A DNA stretch of 7,056 bases from Campylobacterota bacterium (lineage in GTDB: Bacteria > Campylobacterota > Campylobacteria > Campylobacterales > Sulfurovaceae): contig JAADEA010000104.1 of the NCBI GenBank assembly GCA_013153675.1, forward strand, positions 1-7,056, read 5' to 3'. The position numbers and the translations under genes were made by a program. Below the pieces are notes generated by a model. It did no database searches, was not told the origin of the DNA, and worked only from the letters and a program-made list of their open reading frames with translations. Below, one piece after another: positions 1-7,056 of the stretch (position 1 is the stretch's first letter; each line of letters starts with the position of its first letter).

Positions 1-1
1 A

Positions 2-565
2 GGAAGAAAACATCCACATCAAGAGTTTATACAGGTAGATACAAGTAATATATTATTTATTTGTGGTGGAGCTTTTGATGGACTTGAAGATATTATAAAA
101 AGAAGAATTGGCGGTAATACTTTAGGATTTGGACAAAAGCAAAAAGGTAAAAAAGATCTTGATAATATATTAGAACTTGTTGAACCAGATGATTTGGTAA
201 AATTTGGACTTATTCCTGAGTTAATTGGAAGATTGCATATTATTGCTACTCTTAAAGCTTTAACAAAAGAAGATATGGTTAGAATATTGTTAGAACCTAA
301 AAACTCTCTTATTAAGCAATATCAAAAATTATTTAAACTTGATGATGTAGATTTAATTTTTGAAAAAGAGGCACTATATGAGATAGCTCAAAAGGCAATA
401 GATAGAAAAACAGGCGCAAGGGGACTTAGATCTATCTTAGAAGAGATATTGGTAGATTTAATGTATGAACTTCCAGAATATAAAGGTTATGAGATTATTA
501 TTACACCAGATGTAATTAATAAAAAGAGTCAACCTCTATTTATTAAAAAGAAAAAGAGTGCATAA
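2..565 (+). CDS. clpX: ATP-dependent Clp protease ATP-binding subunit ClpX, 3' part (5' end outside window)
   Basis: ClpX is the cytoplasmic AAA+ unfoldase that feeds tagged or damaged proteins into the ClpP peptidase. The frame is open from base 2, so the visible 187 codons are the C-terminal part of a protein usually about 410-425 residues long. The Walker A/B motifs and the zinc-binding domain lie upstream of the window. Visible landmarks in order are: the substrate-contacting RKH loop (bases 5-13, followed by PHQEF); the ICGGAFDGL strand; an LGF tripeptide (122-130) in place of the E. coli IGF loop that docks on ClpP; the [11 protein letters not shown] segment; and the sensor-2 motif GARGLR (413-430), whose arginine contacts ATP. 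An internal TTG at 194 could be mistaken for a start, but family homology continues in frame well upstream of it. mreB follows after 12 bases, so the two are probably co-transcribed. Identification is very secure. Confidence 0.97.
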   Translation, partial: GRKHPHQEFIQVDTSNILFICGGAFDGLEDIIKRRIGGNTLGFGQKQKGKKDLDNILELVEPDDLVKFGLIPELIGRLHIIATLKALTKEDMVRILLEPKNSLIKQYQKLFKLDDVDLIFEKEALYEIAQKAIDRKTGARGLRSILEEILVDLMYELPEYKGYEIIITPDVINKKSQPLFIKKKKSA

Positions 566-570
566 AAAGG
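566..570 (+). promoter_or_regulatory. Ribosome binding site of mreB
   Basis: AAAGG lies 7 bases before the ATG at 578, directly after the clpX stop codon. It supports 578 as the start over the in-frame ATG at 587 (Met4), which would put the motif 16 bases away. Confidence 0.7.
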
Positions 571-577
571 ATAAATA

Positions 578-1618
578 ATGGGTTTAATGAAGAAGTTAAT
601 GGGCGCATTTTCAAAAGATTTAGCAATAGATTTAGGAACGGCAAATACAATTGTTTTAGTAAAAGGGCAAGGAATAGCAATTAATGAGCCATCAGTAGTA
701 GCTATTCAAGTAGATAAATATGGAAAAGAGCAAATATTAGCAGTAGGTCAAGAAGCAAAGGAGATGGTAGGTAAAACTCCTGGAAATATAAAAGCTATTA
801 GACCAATGAAAGATGGAGTAATTGCTGATTTTCATATTACTCAAATGATGATTGAATACTTTATCAAAAAAGTTCATGGTAGAAGAAGTTTTTCATCTCC
901 AAGAGTAATTATTTGTGTGCCATATGGACTTACTCAAGTAGAAAGAAAAGCTGTTAGAGAGTCTGCTCTAAATGCAGGAGCAAGATCTGTTAATTTAATA
1001 GAAGAGCCAATGGCAGCTGCAATTGGAGCTGGTCTTCCAGTAAGAGAACCAAAAGGAAGCTTGGTTGTAGATATTGGTGGAGGAACTACCGAAATTGGAG
1101 TTATATCCTTAGGTGGACTTGTAATTAGCAAATCTATTAGAGTAGCTGGAGATAAATTAGATAGTGCAATTGTAGATTATGTAAAGAAAAATTTTAATCT
1201 ATTAATTGGAGAAAGAGTTGCTGAAGATCTTAAAATTAAAATAGGAACAGCAGTAAAATTAGAAGAGAATCTATCTACATTAGTAAAAGGTAGAGATCAA
1301 GTAGAGGGTGTATTAACCTCAGTAGAGATAACAAGCGAACATATTAGAGAGGCAATCTCAGATCCATTAAATCAAATAGCAGAGGCAGTTAAAAGTGTAT
1401 TAGAACAAACTCCGCCAGATTTAGCAGGAGATATTGTAGATAATGGAGTAGTATTAACAGGAGGTGGAGCCTTAATTAGAGGAATAGATGAGTTTTTAGC
1501 TGATTTTATAAAACTTCCAGTATATGTAGCAGAAGAGCCACTATTAGCAGTAGCAAAGGGAAGCGGAAAGGCATTAGAGGAGATAGATCTACTACAACAA
1601 ACTACTTTTGAAGATTAA
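578..1618 (+). CDS. mreB: Rod shape-determining protein MreB (actin-like filament)
   Basis: MreB is the bacterial actin homologue. It polymerises on the inner face of the cytoplasmic membrane and directs the lateral wall synthesis complex (MreC, RodA, PBP2). The protein has 346 residues, matching the usual length (E. coli 347). Actin-fold nucleotide motifs are intact: phosphate-1 DLGTANT (residues 18-24), the EPMAAAIGAGLPV helix, phosphate-2 DIGGGTTEIG (from residue 165), and the adenosine motif LTGGGALIRG (from residue 293). The short N-terminus (MGLMKKLMGAF) looks amphipathic, as in Gram-negative MreB proteins that bind the membrane this way. The start at 578 is chosen because an AAAGG sits 7 bases upstream. 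It lies between clpX and mreC with very short gaps, so all three probably share a transcript. Nothing is missing or unusual. Confidence 0.98.
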   Translation: MGLMKKLMGAFSKDLAIDLGTANTIVLVKGQGIAINEPSVVAIQVDKYGKEQILAVGQEAKEMVGKTPGNIKAIRPMKDGVIADFHITQMMIEYFIKKVHGRRSFSSPRVIICVPYGLTQVERKAVRESALNAGARSVNLIEEPMAAAIGAGLPVREPKGSLVVDIGGGTTEIGVISLGGLVISKSIRVAGDKLDSAIVDYVKKNFNLLIGERVAEDLKIKIGTAVKLEENLSTLVKGRDQVEGVLTSVEITSEHIREAISDPLNQIAEAVKSVLEQTPPDLAGDIVDNGVVLTGGGALIRGIDEFLADFIKLPVYVAEEPLLAVAKGSGKALEEIDLLQQTTFED

Positions 1619-1625
1619 GCTTTAG

Positions 1626-2849
1626 ATGAAATTTAAAAAGTTTTTAATACTAACCCTCTTTTTAGCTGCACTCTCCTTTGCAGCCTATTTAAATGAGCCA
1701 ATTAGAAGCAATGCTCTTATTTATATAAATTCTATTAAAGAGAAATATAAAGAGTTTATTAAAGAGATAGAGGAGAAAAAAAAGAGTTATTTAGCACAAA
1801 AAGAGACCATAGAAAAGTTGCAAAAAGAGAATCAAAAATTAAAAGAGTATCTCTTAAATCAAGCACATTTTATAGAGCAATTATCGCAAATATATAAAGA
1901 TTTGCCATCTTTAGAATCTACTCCACACAAAGCAGTAGCTCTTGTAAATACAATCTCTTATGTAAAGCTTAATAAATTTAATGAAATACTACTTACTAAA
2001 CCAAAACATGTGAAATTAAAACCAAATAAATTATATGGACTTATTCAAAATGATGTAGCAGCAGGAACTGCTGAGATTAAAAATGGCTCTTTATATGGAT
2101 ATTTACTATCTAACCAAAATTGCCAATTTAGTGTTTTTGTAGGAGAAAATAGAGTCCCAGGAGTAGCCCAAGGTGTAAATGCAGATACAATGGTAGTAAA
2201 ATTTGTGCCAAAATGGGCAAAAGTATTTGTAGGAGATAAAGTTGAAACAAGTGGAATGGATGATATATTTTTCCCATATATTCCAGTTGGTATCGTAACA
2301 AAAATAGAGGTAGAAGAGAGTTATAAAAAATTATATATTAAAACATTTGCAGATACTCTAAACCCAAAACTATTTTTCTTAATATTTAATCCAAGACCAT
2401 ATTTAGCAGCATCTTATGATCCAAAAGAGGCATTTCCTTGTAAAGCATATCCATTTCCAATTGTAGAGATAGATCCAAATGCTGAAAATAATATAAGCTC
2501 TATTCCAATTACTACCACACAAACAAAAGATGAAGAGGTAAATGATAAATCTCTTGAAGTTCCAAAAGAAAAGTTACCAAATATTAAAGATATAGATAAA
2601 GAGAGAAAAAATATCTTAAAAAAATTTCATAATATAGAAAATAAAAAGAGAGCTTTTAGAATTAAAAAAGCAAAAAGAAAAAATAGAGTAAAACCAAAAA
2701 TTAAAATAAAAAAAATCAAAAAGAAAAACTCCTCTTTGAAAAAGAAAAAAGAAGAGGTTATATATATAAACGAAACTCAAGAGTTTAAACCAATTTTAAA
2801 TAATCCCTCAAAAAAAGCCAAAAGCCCTTTAGAGGTACTTGATAATTAA
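1626..2849 (+). CDS. mreC: Cell shape-determining protein MreC with long lysine-rich C-terminal tail
   Basis: MreC is the membrane-anchored periplasmic protein that connects MreB to the wall-synthesis enzymes. In order, the sequence shows: a short cytoplasmic start; one hydrophobic membrane segment (about residues 6-22); a charged coiled coil (about 38-90); and the MreC beta-barrel core (about 100-258). The core includes the family signature GDKVETSG followed by FFPYIPVGIVTKI. A tail of roughly 150 residues follows, with no domain I recognise. Its first part is acidic and polar, then residues 339-377 contain 22 Lys/Arg out of 39, including runs such as KIKIKKIKKK. By topology the tail should be periplasmic. 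The whole protein has 407 residues, longer than the roughly 250 I recall for Campylobacter MreC; E. coli MreC (367) also has a tail, but a proline-rich one. The start has no good Shine-Dalgarno; it lies 7 bases after mreB and is probably translated by coupling. The MreC identity is secure; the tail's role is unknown. Confidence 0.93.
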   Translation: MKFKKFLILTLFLAALSFAAYLNEPIRSNALIYINSIKEKYKEFIKEIEEKKKSYLAQKETIEKLQKENQKLKEYLLNQAHFIEQLSQIYKDLPSLESTPHKAVALVNTISYVKLNKFNEILLTKPKHVKLKPNKLYGLIQNDVAAGTAEIKNGSLYGYLLSNQNCQFSVFVGENRVPGVAQGVNADTMVVKFVPKWAKVFVGDKVETSGMDDIFFPYIPVGIVTKIEVEESYKKLYIKTFADTLNPKLFFLIFNPRPYLAASYDPKEAFPCKAYPFPIVEIDPNAENNISSIPITTTQTKDEEVNDKSLEVPKEKLPNIKDIDKERKNILKKFHNIENKKRAFRIKKAKRKNRVKPKIKIKKIKKKNSSLKKKKEEVIYINETQEFKPILNNPSKKAKSPLEVLDN

Positions 2850-2871
2850 AAGAGCCCTTTAGCTCTTTTTT
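2848..2871 (+). terminator. Intrinsic terminator after mreC
   Basis: AAAAGAGC (2848-2855) pairs perfectly with GCTCTTTT (2862-2869) around a six-base loop CCTTTA. The right arm is part of a run of six T (2866-2871). The left arm begins inside the mreC stop codon, so the terminator takes almost no extra space. The stem has only four G-C pairs, and the outer A-T pairs overlap the T-run, so termination may be partial and some mreC transcripts could read into carB. Found by eye; no folding energy was computed. Confidence 0.8.
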
Positions 2872-2878
2872 GTATAAT
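2866..2878 (+). promoter_or_regulatory. Probable sigma-70 promoter of carB (T-tract plus TATAAT)
   Basis: A perfect TATAAT (2873-2878) follows directly after TTTTTTG (2866-2872). Campylobacter sigma-70 promoters are known for a strong -10 box, a T-rich stretch just upstream and a poorly conserved -35. The sequence about 17 bases upstream (AAGAGC) is indeed no -35 box. Initiation would fall near base 2885, giving a leader of about 20 bases before carB, too short for a riboswitch or attenuator. The T-tract is shared with the mreC terminator. No operator is recognised. Confidence 0.7.
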
Positions 2879-2890
2879 ATCAAACTAAAA

Positions 2891-2895
2891 AAGGA
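2891..2895 (+). promoter_or_regulatory. Ribosome binding site of carB
   Basis: AAGGA within an A-rich stretch, 9 bases before the ATG at 2905. It fixes the start that yields the standard CarB N-terminus [17 protein letters not shown]. Confidence 0.75.
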
Positions 2896-2904
2896 AACTC
2901 TTCT

Positions 2905-5900
2905 ATGCCAAAAAGAGATGATATTCATACTATTTTATTAATTGGATCTGGTCCTATTGTAATTGGACAAGCCTGCGAATTTGATTACTCTGGAACACAA
3001 GCTGCAAAAACTCTAAAAGAAGAAGGTTATAAAGTTGTATTAATCAACTCAAATCCAGCTACTATTATGACAGATCCAGAGTTTGCCCATAGAACTTATA
3101 TTGAGCCAATTAATGAAGAGACCATAGCAAAAATTATAAAAAAAGAAAAAATTGATGCAATTTTGCCAACAATGGGTGGACAAACTGCCCTAAATGTGGC
3201 AATGAGTATGTATGAAAAAGGTATGCTTGAGGGAATAAAATTTCTTGGAGCAAATCCAGAAGCTATTAAAAAAGGAGAAGATAGACAAGCTTTTAAAGAA
3301 GCAATGAAAAAGATTGGAATGGATCTTCCAATCTCTAAATATGCATATACTTTAGAAGAGGCTATTGAAGCAGCAAAAGAGATTGGCTTTCCTTTAATTG
3401 TAAGAGCTTCATATACACTTGCTGGTGGAGGAAGTGGAGTTGCATATAATATTGAAGAGTTTAAAGCAATAGCAAAAGCTGGACTTGAAGCAAGCCCAAT
3501 TAGCGAAATATTAATAGAAGAGTCTCTTTTAGGATGGAAAGAGTTTGAGATGGAGGTAATTAGAGATAGAGTAGATAACTGTATTATTGTTTGCTCTATT
3601 GAAAACCTTGATCCAATGGGTGTACATACAGGAGACTCTATTACCATTGCTCCAGCTCTTACTCTAACAGATAAAGAGTATCAAAGAATGAGAGATGCCT
3701 CTTTTGCTATTTTAAGAGAGATTGGAGTTGATACTGGCGGAAGTAATGTACAATTTGCTATAAATCCTAAAAATGGAAGAATGGTTGTAATTGAAATGAA
3801 TCCAAGAGTGAGTCGTTCAAGTGCACTTGCTTCTAAAGCAACTGGATATCCAATAGCTAAAGTTGCAACAAAACTTGCCATTGGATATACATTAGATGAA
3901 ATTACAAATGATATTACAGGAACACCAGCCTCTTTTGAACCTGTAATTGACTATATAGTTACAAAAATTCCAAGATTTACTTTTGAAAAATTTCCATTAG
4001 CCGACTCAACTCTTACAACCTCAATGAAGAGTGTTGGAGAGGTAATGAGTATTGGAAGAACCTTTAAAGAGTCTTTCCAAAAGGCTCTTGTATCTTTAGA
4101 GACAGGTCTTGATGGTTTTAAAGATCTAAAAGATGTAAGTGACCAAGAGCTTCAAAAAGAGATTAGAAGAGCAAATGAAAATAGAATTCACTATATCTTT
4201 GAAGCATTTAAAAGAGGATATAGTATAGATGAGGTATATGAATTATCAAAAATAGATAGATGGTTTTTGTATCAATTTGAAGAATTGGCAAAAGAGCAAG
4301 ACTCTATTTCATTAGAGACATTAAATAACCCCTCTTCTCTTAGAAGTTTAAAAGCCCAAGGATTTAGTGATAAAAAAATAGCAAAAGAGATAAATCAAAA
4401 AGAAGGGTTAAATTTAAATGAAAATGATATAGCAAGTATTAGAGAAAAATTTAATATTAAGCACCATTATAATGAAGTAGATACCTGTGCAGCAGAATTT
4501 AGAGCTCTAACTCCATATCTATATTCAACTATATCATTAAATGAAGAGATAAACTATCAAAAAGAGCCAAATAGAGATAAAAAGGTTTTAGTTATTGGAG
4601 GTGGACCAAATAGAATTGGACAAGGAATAGAGTTTGATTATTGCTGTGTACATGCTGCTTTTGCTCTAAAAGATATGAATATTAAATCTATTATGTATAA
4701 CTGTAACCCAGAGACTGTATCAACAGATTATGATACAAGTGATATTTTATATTTTGAACCTATCGATTTTGAACATGTAAAAGAGGTTATCTTTAAAGAG
4801 GATCCAGATGGCGTAATTGTCCATTTTGGAGGACAAACCCCGCTAAAATTGGCAAAGAGTCTTACAGCAATTGGAGCAAAAATTATAGGAACTCCAGCAC
4901 GAGTAATAGATATGGCTGAAGATAGAGAAAAGTTTGCCTCTTTTATTAGAGAGCTTGGATTAAAACAGCCTCCAAATGGAACTGCTTATACAAAAGAGGA
5001 AGCTCTTATTATTGCCCAAAAGATAGGATATCCTCTACTTGTAAGACCAAGCTTTGTCCTTGGTGGAAGAGCAATGAAAATTGTATATAATGATGAAGAG
5101 TTAAAAGAGTATATGAATGAGGCAGTAGAGGTATCAGAAGAGTCCCCTGTATTAATAGATAAATTTTTAAATAATGCAATTGAGCTTGATGTAGATGCTA
5201 TAAGTGATGGTAAAAATGTATATATTGGTGGAATTATGCAACATATTGAAGAGGCTGGAATTCACTCAGGAGATAGTGCTTGTGCCCTTCCAACCATATC
5301 TATCTCAAAAGAGTTAGAAGAAGAGATTAAAAGAGAGACTAAAATAATAGCTATTAAACTTGGAGTAATTGGTCTTTTAAATATTCAATATGCAATTTAT
5401 GAAAATGAGATATATTTAATTGAGGTAAATCCAAGGGCAAGTAGAACTGTTCCTTTTGTCTCAAAAGCTACTGGAGTTCCTCTTGCAAAAGTTGCTACAA
5501 GAGTTATGGTTAAAGGTGATTTAGTAGAAGCTCTAAAATTTTATGATACATTTAATGTAGTAGATTTTTCAAAAGATCCAATTGAGCCAAAAGCAAAAGG
5601 ACATATTGCAGTAAAAGAGGCAGTATTTCCATTTAATAAGCTTCCAGGATCTGATTTAATTTTAGGTCCAGAGATGAAGAGTACTGGTGAAGTTATGGGA
5701 ATTAGCCACGATTTTGGAATTAGCTTTGCAAAGAGCCAATTTGCAGCAAAAAATAATATTCCTCTAAGTGGCAAGGTATTTATCTCCCTAACCTCTCATG
5801 ATAAGAAATTTGCACCAGAAATTGGAAAATTATATCATGATCTTGGATATAAAATTGTAGCTACAAAAGGAACCCATAAAATTTTACAAGAGCATAATAT

Positions 5901-6171
5901 ACCATCTGAAATGGTATTAAAAATTAGTGAAGGAAGACCAAATATTGATGATTTAATTAAAAATAAAGAAGTAGCAATTGTAATTAATACAAGCGATAAT
6001 AAAGCAAGCAAAAGTGATGCAAGAAAGATTAGGCAAAGTGTACTTGCAAACAATATTGCCTATTTTACCACAATAGCAGCAGCTAAAGCAGCAGCTAAAG
6101 CTATTGAAAAGTTAAAGGAAAATAGCAACTTAGAGCCAATAGCCTTGCAGGATTACTTAAAAAATGAATAA
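2905..6171 (+). CDS. carB: Carbamoyl-phosphate synthase large subunit
   Basis: CarB makes carbamoyl phosphate from bicarbonate, ATP and ammonia for pyrimidine and arginine synthesis. The ammonia is channelled from glutamine by the small subunit CarA, which is not in this window. The 1088 residues cover the full tandem architecture. The carboxyphosphate half (about 1-400) has [10 protein letters not shown] near the start, R167, and metal ligands Q283, E297 and N299. Next come the oligomerisation domain (about 400-555) and the carbamoyl-phosphate half (from about 560). The second half repeats the opening as [12 protein letters not shown] and has R714, Q828, E840 and N842. An MGS-like allosteric domain follows (about 952-1088). 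These positions correspond by motif to E. coli R169, Q285/E299/N301, R715 and Q829/E841/N843. In the allosteric domain, T987, T990 and K1006 align with the E. coli effector-site T974, T977 and K993, so nucleotide control is plausible. The first-half loop reads [12 protein letters not shown] instead of RPSFT, probably lineage variation. It has its own promoter and RBS and overlaps the next gene by 8 bases. Confidence 0.98.
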   Translation: MPKRDDIHTILLIGSGPIVIGQACEFDYSGTQAAKTLKEEGYKVVLINSNPATIMTDPEFAHRTYIEPINEETIAKIIKKEKIDAILPTMGGQTALNVAMSMYEKGMLEGIKFLGANPEAIKKGEDRQAFKEAMKKIGMDLPISKYAYTLEEAIEAAKEIGFPLIVRASYTLAGGGSGVAYNIEEFKAIAKAGLEASPISEILIEESLLGWKEFEMEVIRDRVDNCIIVCSIENLDPMGVHTGDSITIAPALTLTDKEYQRMRDASFAILREIGVDTGGSNVQFAINPKNGRMVVIEMNPRVSRSSALASKATGYPIAKVATKLAIGYTLDEITNDITGTPASFEPVIDYIVTKIPRFTFEKFPLADSTLTTSMKSVGEVMSIGRTFKESFQKALVSLETGLDGFKDLKDVSDQELQKEIRRANENRIHYIFEAFKRGYSIDEVYELSKIDRWFLYQFEELAKEQDSISLETLNNPSSLRSLKAQGFSDKKIAKEINQKEGLNLNENDIASIREKFNIKHHYNEVDTCAAEFRALTPYLYSTISLNEEINYQKEPNRDKKVLVIGGGPNRIGQGIEFDYCCVHAAFALKDMNIKSIMYNCNPETVSTDYDTSDILYFEPIDFEHVKEVIFKEDPDGVIVHFGGQTPLKLAKSLTAIGAKIIGTPARVIDMAEDREKFASFIRELGLKQPPNGTAYTKEEALIIAQKIGYPLLVRPSFVLGGRAMKIVYNDEELKEYMNEAVEVSEESPVLIDKFLNNAIELDVDAISDGKNVYIGGIMQHIEEAGIHSGDSACALPTISISKELEEEIKRETKIIAIKLGVIGLLNIQYAIYENEIYLIEVNPRASRTVPFVSKATGVPLAKVATRVMVKGDLVEALKFYDTFNVVDFSKDPIEPKAKGHIAVKEAVFPFNKLPGSDLILGPEMKSTGEVMGISHDFGISFAKSQFAAKNNIPLSGKVFISLTSHDKKFAPEIGKLYHDLGYKIVATKGTHKILQEHNIPSEMVLKISEGRPNIDDLIKNKEVAIVINTSDNKASKSDARKIRQSVLANNIAYFTTIAAAKAAAKAIEKLKENSNLEPIALQDYLKNE
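6076..6099 (+). repeat. Two tandem copies of a 12-base unit inside carB
   Basis: GCAGCAGCTAAA occurs twice back to back and in frame, encoding AAAKAAAK in the last helix of the CarB allosteric domain. A change in copy number would add or remove four residues without breaking the frame. An alanine-rich helix is normal here, so this is probably just codon reuse. Confidence 0.6.
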
Positions 6172-6595
6172 CTGTATATTTTTAACATCAACAGATACAA
6201 CTATTGGCTTTATATCAAAAAATCAAGAGAGATTATCTAAAATTAAAAAGAGAAAAGAAGGCAAAAGATATATAATTGCCCTTAGCTCTCTTGCCCTTTT
6301 AAATAAATTTACAAGAACTCCTTTAAAATTTAAAAAAAGGGTTAGAAGAGCTAAAAAAACCACTTTTATCTTTCCAAATAAAAGATCTTTTAGAGTAATT
6401 AAAGATGAATCTCATCTACTATTAATTAAAAGATTAGAGTGGGTATATACTACATCTGCAAATATTAGTGGCAAGGAGTTTGATTTAGAGTTTGCCATTA
6501 ATAGTGCTGATATTATAATAAAGCCTCTAATCTACTCACCAAATCCATCAAAAATATTGCAAATTGGTAAAAAAAGAGCAAAAAAAATAAGGTAG
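6164..6595 (+). CDS. Short Sua5/YciO/YrdC (TsaC-type) family protein
   Basis: The family's best-known members (TsaC/YrdC, Sua5) make threonylcarbamoyl-AMP from threonine, bicarbonate and ATP, the first step of the t6A modification at tRNA position 37. Diagnostic motifs are in the right order: STDTTIGF (residues 9-16, usual PTDTVYGL); KKRKEGK (28-34), matching the substrate-binding K-x-R and following K; R77 in SFRV; and TTSANISG (96-103), matching STSANLSG. The protein has 143 residues against about 190 for E. coli TsaC, with shortened spacing between motifs. The usual PGPLT glycine is absent at AKKT (63-66), and the protein is strongly basic. The reading frame is clean, so this is a compact variant rather than a fragment. 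The ATG overlaps the carB end by 8 bases, with AGGA 11 bases upstream, so translation is probably coupled. Family membership is well supported; t6A activity is not proven, and I give no gene symbol for that reason. Confidence 0.82.
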   Translation: MNNCIFLTSTDTTIGFISKNQERLSKIKKRKEGKRYIIALSSLALLNKFTRTPLKFKKRVRRAKKTTFIFPNKRSFRVIKDESHLLLIKRLEWVYTTSANISGKEFDLEFAINSADIIIKPLIYSPNPSKILQIGKKRAKKIR

Positions 6596-6600
6596 TAATT

Positions 6601-6957
6601 ATGATTTGGCAAAATGAAAACTTTTTTATTGAAAAAGAAGAGTCTCCTCTTCCTTGGGTAAAACTATTTACAAAAGAGTTTTATATAAATTTAAGTGATC
6701 TTCCATTTGATTTAAAAATGGAGATGTTTGGAATTATAGAGATAATTGAAAAAGAGATGATTAATTTTTATAATCCAAAAAAGATAAATATAGCCTCATT
6801 TGGAAACAAAGTACCACATCTTCACTGGCATATTATTGCAAGATTTGAAAATGATCCATGGTTTCCAAATATACCATGGGAGGAGAAATTAAGAGAAGAT
6901 AATTTAAATCTACCTTCTTTTGATGAGTTTATAGCAAATTTAGTAAAAAATTTATGA
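6601..6957 (+). CDS. HIT (histidine triad) family protein
   Basis: HIT proteins are small cytoplasmic nucleotide hydrolases or transferases acting on AMP-lysine, aminoacyl-adenylates or dinucleoside polyphosphates such as Ap4A. The defining triad is present as PHLHWHI with H73, H75 and H77; by analogy with human HINT1, H75 would be the nucleophile. It is followed by IARFENDPWFPNIPW, which resembles the part after the triad in bacterial Ap4A-hydrolase-like members. At 118 residues it is about the size of E. coli HinT (119) and complete. The start at 6601 follows TAAGG (6588-6592) at a spacing of 8 bases and lies 5 bases after the YrdC-like gene, so both belong to the carB transcript. Its last codons overlap the next ORF by 4 bases. 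The family is certain, but the substrate cannot be read from the sequence. Confidence 0.93.
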   Translation: MIWQNENFFIEKEESPLPWVKLFTKEFYINLSDLPFDLKMEMFGIIEIIEKEMINFYNPKKINIASFGNKVPHLHWHIIARFENDPWFPNIPWEEKLREDNLNLPSFDEFIANLVKNL

Positions 6958-7056
6958 AAAAAGGAATATTGCTTTTAATATTATTTTCCATTTTAGTAAT
7001 AGGAGGATATCTATTTTTTGAATATAAAAATAGTAAAAAATATACTATTTTAGTAG
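6954..7056 (+). CDS. Unknown membrane-anchored protein, 5' part (runs off the window)
   Basis: An open frame of 34 codons starts at an ATG that overlaps the TGA of the HIT gene (ATGA arrangement) and is still open at the window end. The N-terminus is MKKG followed by a strongly hydrophobic stretch of about 18 residues (5-22, ILLLILFSILVIGGYLFF), then a polar, lysine-rich region. This fits a single N-terminal membrane anchor with the rest outside the cytoplasm, or an uncleaved signal; no lipobox cysteine is seen. There is no clear Shine-Dalgarno, so translation is likely coupled to the HIT gene. I do not recognise the protein. The reasons for calling it are the 4-base overlap, the plausible membrane segment and the operon spacing. 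Confidence 0.7.
   Translation, partial: MKKGILLLILFSILVIGGYLFFEYKNSKKYTILV

Noticed and set aside
194..196. TTG at 194 as the start of a small separate gene
   Set aside because: The frame is open back to base 2 and the upstream residues match ClpX, so 194 is only an internal leucine codon.
2708..2715. Run of eight A in mreC (another at 1776-1783) as a possible phase-variation site
   Set aside because: The frame is intact through both. Such runs are frequent in AT-rich lysine-coding DNA, and known Campylobacter phase-variable tracts are mostly runs of G or C.
2731..2757. CCTCTT / AAGAGG inverted repeat inside the mreC tail
   Set aside because: Only six base pairs around a 15-base A-rich loop with no T-run after it. 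It lies inside a coding region and is expected by chance in lysine- and glutamate-coding DNA.
2885..2904. Riboswitch or attenuator controlling carB
   Set aside because: The predicted leader is about 20 bases, with no room for a structured RNA or leader peptide.
3096..3647. Antisense open frame of 183 codons within carB
   Set aside because: It lies fully opposite a highly conserved part of carB, has no ribosome binding site or recognisable domain, and its serine/isoleucine-rich composition is what the complement of this coding sequence gives. Other antisense frames (934-1131, 3681-3881, 5541-5774, 5835-6053) are rejected for the same reason.

Overview
The window is a short stretch of ordinary chromosome from a member of the Campylobacterota (formerly Epsilonproteobacteria). 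Three things point there: the gene order clpX–mreB–mreC–carB, an LGF tripeptide in ClpX where E. coli has IGF, and a T-rich tract plus TATAAT promoter with no recognisable -35 box. The DNA is very AT-rich (roughly one third G+C by eye), with AGA for arginine, ATA for isoleucine and many lysines. This would suit a low-GC genus such as the vent-dwelling Nautiliales, but the genus is an inference.

Layout: every gene is on the + strand and packed tightly. Bases 2-565 hold the 3' part of clpX (protease unfoldase). mreB (578-1618) follows after 12 bases and mreC (1626-2849) after 7 more, which looks like one transcript linking protein quality control to rod-shape determination. A compact intrinsic terminator overlaps the mreC stop codon. 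Its T-run leads straight into a TATAAT box, so a new transcript appears to begin there, about 20 bases before carB (2905-6171). carB overlaps a short TsaC/YrdC-type gene (6164-6595), followed 5 bases later by a HIT-family gene (6601-6957). That gene overlaps by 4 bases the start of a membrane-anchored protein that runs off the window (6954-7056). The second group looks like an operon running from carbamoyl-phosphate synthesis into two nucleotide-chemistry proteins.

How the genes work together: MreB forms the cytoplasmic filament that guides lateral wall synthesis, and MreC is its membrane-anchored periplasmic partner. CarB is the large synthetase subunit supplying carbamoyl phosphate for pyrimidines and arginine; its partner CarA is not in the window. 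The YrdC-like protein belongs to the family that makes threonylcarbamoyl-AMP for the t6A tRNA modification. HIT proteins hydrolyse nucleotide phosphoramidates and acyl-adenylates.

I found no mobile element, CRISPR array, RNA gene or clearly new system. There is no gene-free stretch over 300 bases; the longest gap (2850-2904) holds the terminator, promoter and carB ribosome binding site. The points most worth a second look are the long lysine-rich tail of MreC, the reduced YrdC-like protein and its HIT neighbour, and the fused terminator and promoter before carB.
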